Assembly: GCF_029227915.1 (NCBI RefSeq)
Contig: NC_079889.1
Coordinates: forward strand, 4,156,001-4,216,000
From: Hydractinia symbiolongicarpus
Lineage: Eukaryota; Cnidaria; Hydrozoa; Anthoathecata; Hydractiniidae
Direction: 5' to 3'
DNA: 60,000 bases
Positions 59,746 to 60,000 of the stretch are shown here, one piece after another (position 1 is the first letter of the stretch; the number at the start of each line of letters is the position of its first letter). A program made the position numbers and the translations under genes. The notes beneath the pieces are model-generated. The model saw nothing but the letters and a program-made list of their open reading frames with translations. It did not search any database and was not told where the DNA came from.

Positions 59746-60000
59746 TATACATTTTCTGGATCGGTGTTAAGATTTATATGAAAAAGGCAACAGTTATACA
59801 ATTTTCTAAAAAAAAATGATTTCTTCACCTGTTTATATTTTTTTGTAATTTTATTCAAAAAAGACAAATGTGTGTCCTACTCGAGGAATTGTAGAAAATA
59901 ATTTTCTGAAAAACAGAAAATGTTAATAATGATAAGCCTCAGACATTTTAACACAATCATTTTAAAATCAACGAAGTCCAATTCCAAAGAATTTGTCCCT

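Overview
This window is AT-rich, intron-containing animal DNA, most likely from a cnidarian and perhaps a hydrozoan. The evidence is a secreted CAP protein with a C-terminal ShK domain, introns with GT..AG borders and AT-rich interiors, and a dense load of small transposon remnants. The species call is inference.

Four genes can be supported. (1) A CAP/SCP-ShK secreted protein lies on the + strand at 12125-15586 in four exons and 226 aa. (2) An intronless class A GPCR lies on the + strand at 21248-22138 (296 aa). (3) A secreted, cysteine-rich protein with KPY/RPY repeats lies on the + strand at 27700-28628, in three exons and 226 aa, and was not recognised. (4) The Notch-pathway DNA-binding factor CSL (RBPJ/Suppressor of Hairless) lies on the - strand at 44598-55433, with 13 coding exons that join into a clean 509-aa protein. 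All of its splice phases agree, and all three CSL domains are present.

The rest is mostly repeat-derived. From the left there is a piggyBac-like MITE with TTAA target sites (2095-2836), a decayed jockey/CR1-type LINE (about 6520-7830, - strand), a foldback element built of ~20-bp units (15864-16205), head-to-tail copies of a short ACTAGTCGTT...GACAGACAGACG element at several places, a triple-unit dispersed repeat (24290-24775, second copy 39080-39306), a pogo/Tigger-like element with nested repeats (38761-40430), a Penelope-like element (PLE) remnant with a GIY-YIG endonuclease inside an RBPJ intron (47589-48496), a TIR MITE made of CGCGAAAGTTT-type repeats (51365-51797), and an inverted-repeat element near the right edge (59264-59745). 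Block 36290-38100 holds decayed, multi-frame coding-like sequence that could not be named.

The genes do not form one functional unit. RBPJ is the transcriptional end of Notch signalling, the GPCR is a membrane receptor, and the other two proteins are predicted to be secreted. The points most worth a second look are the 57-codon open frame directly after the RBPJ stop, the PLE with perfect 39-bp inverted repeats and a 12-bp target duplication, the unrecognised Cys-rich secreted protein, and the foldback satellite-like MITE.
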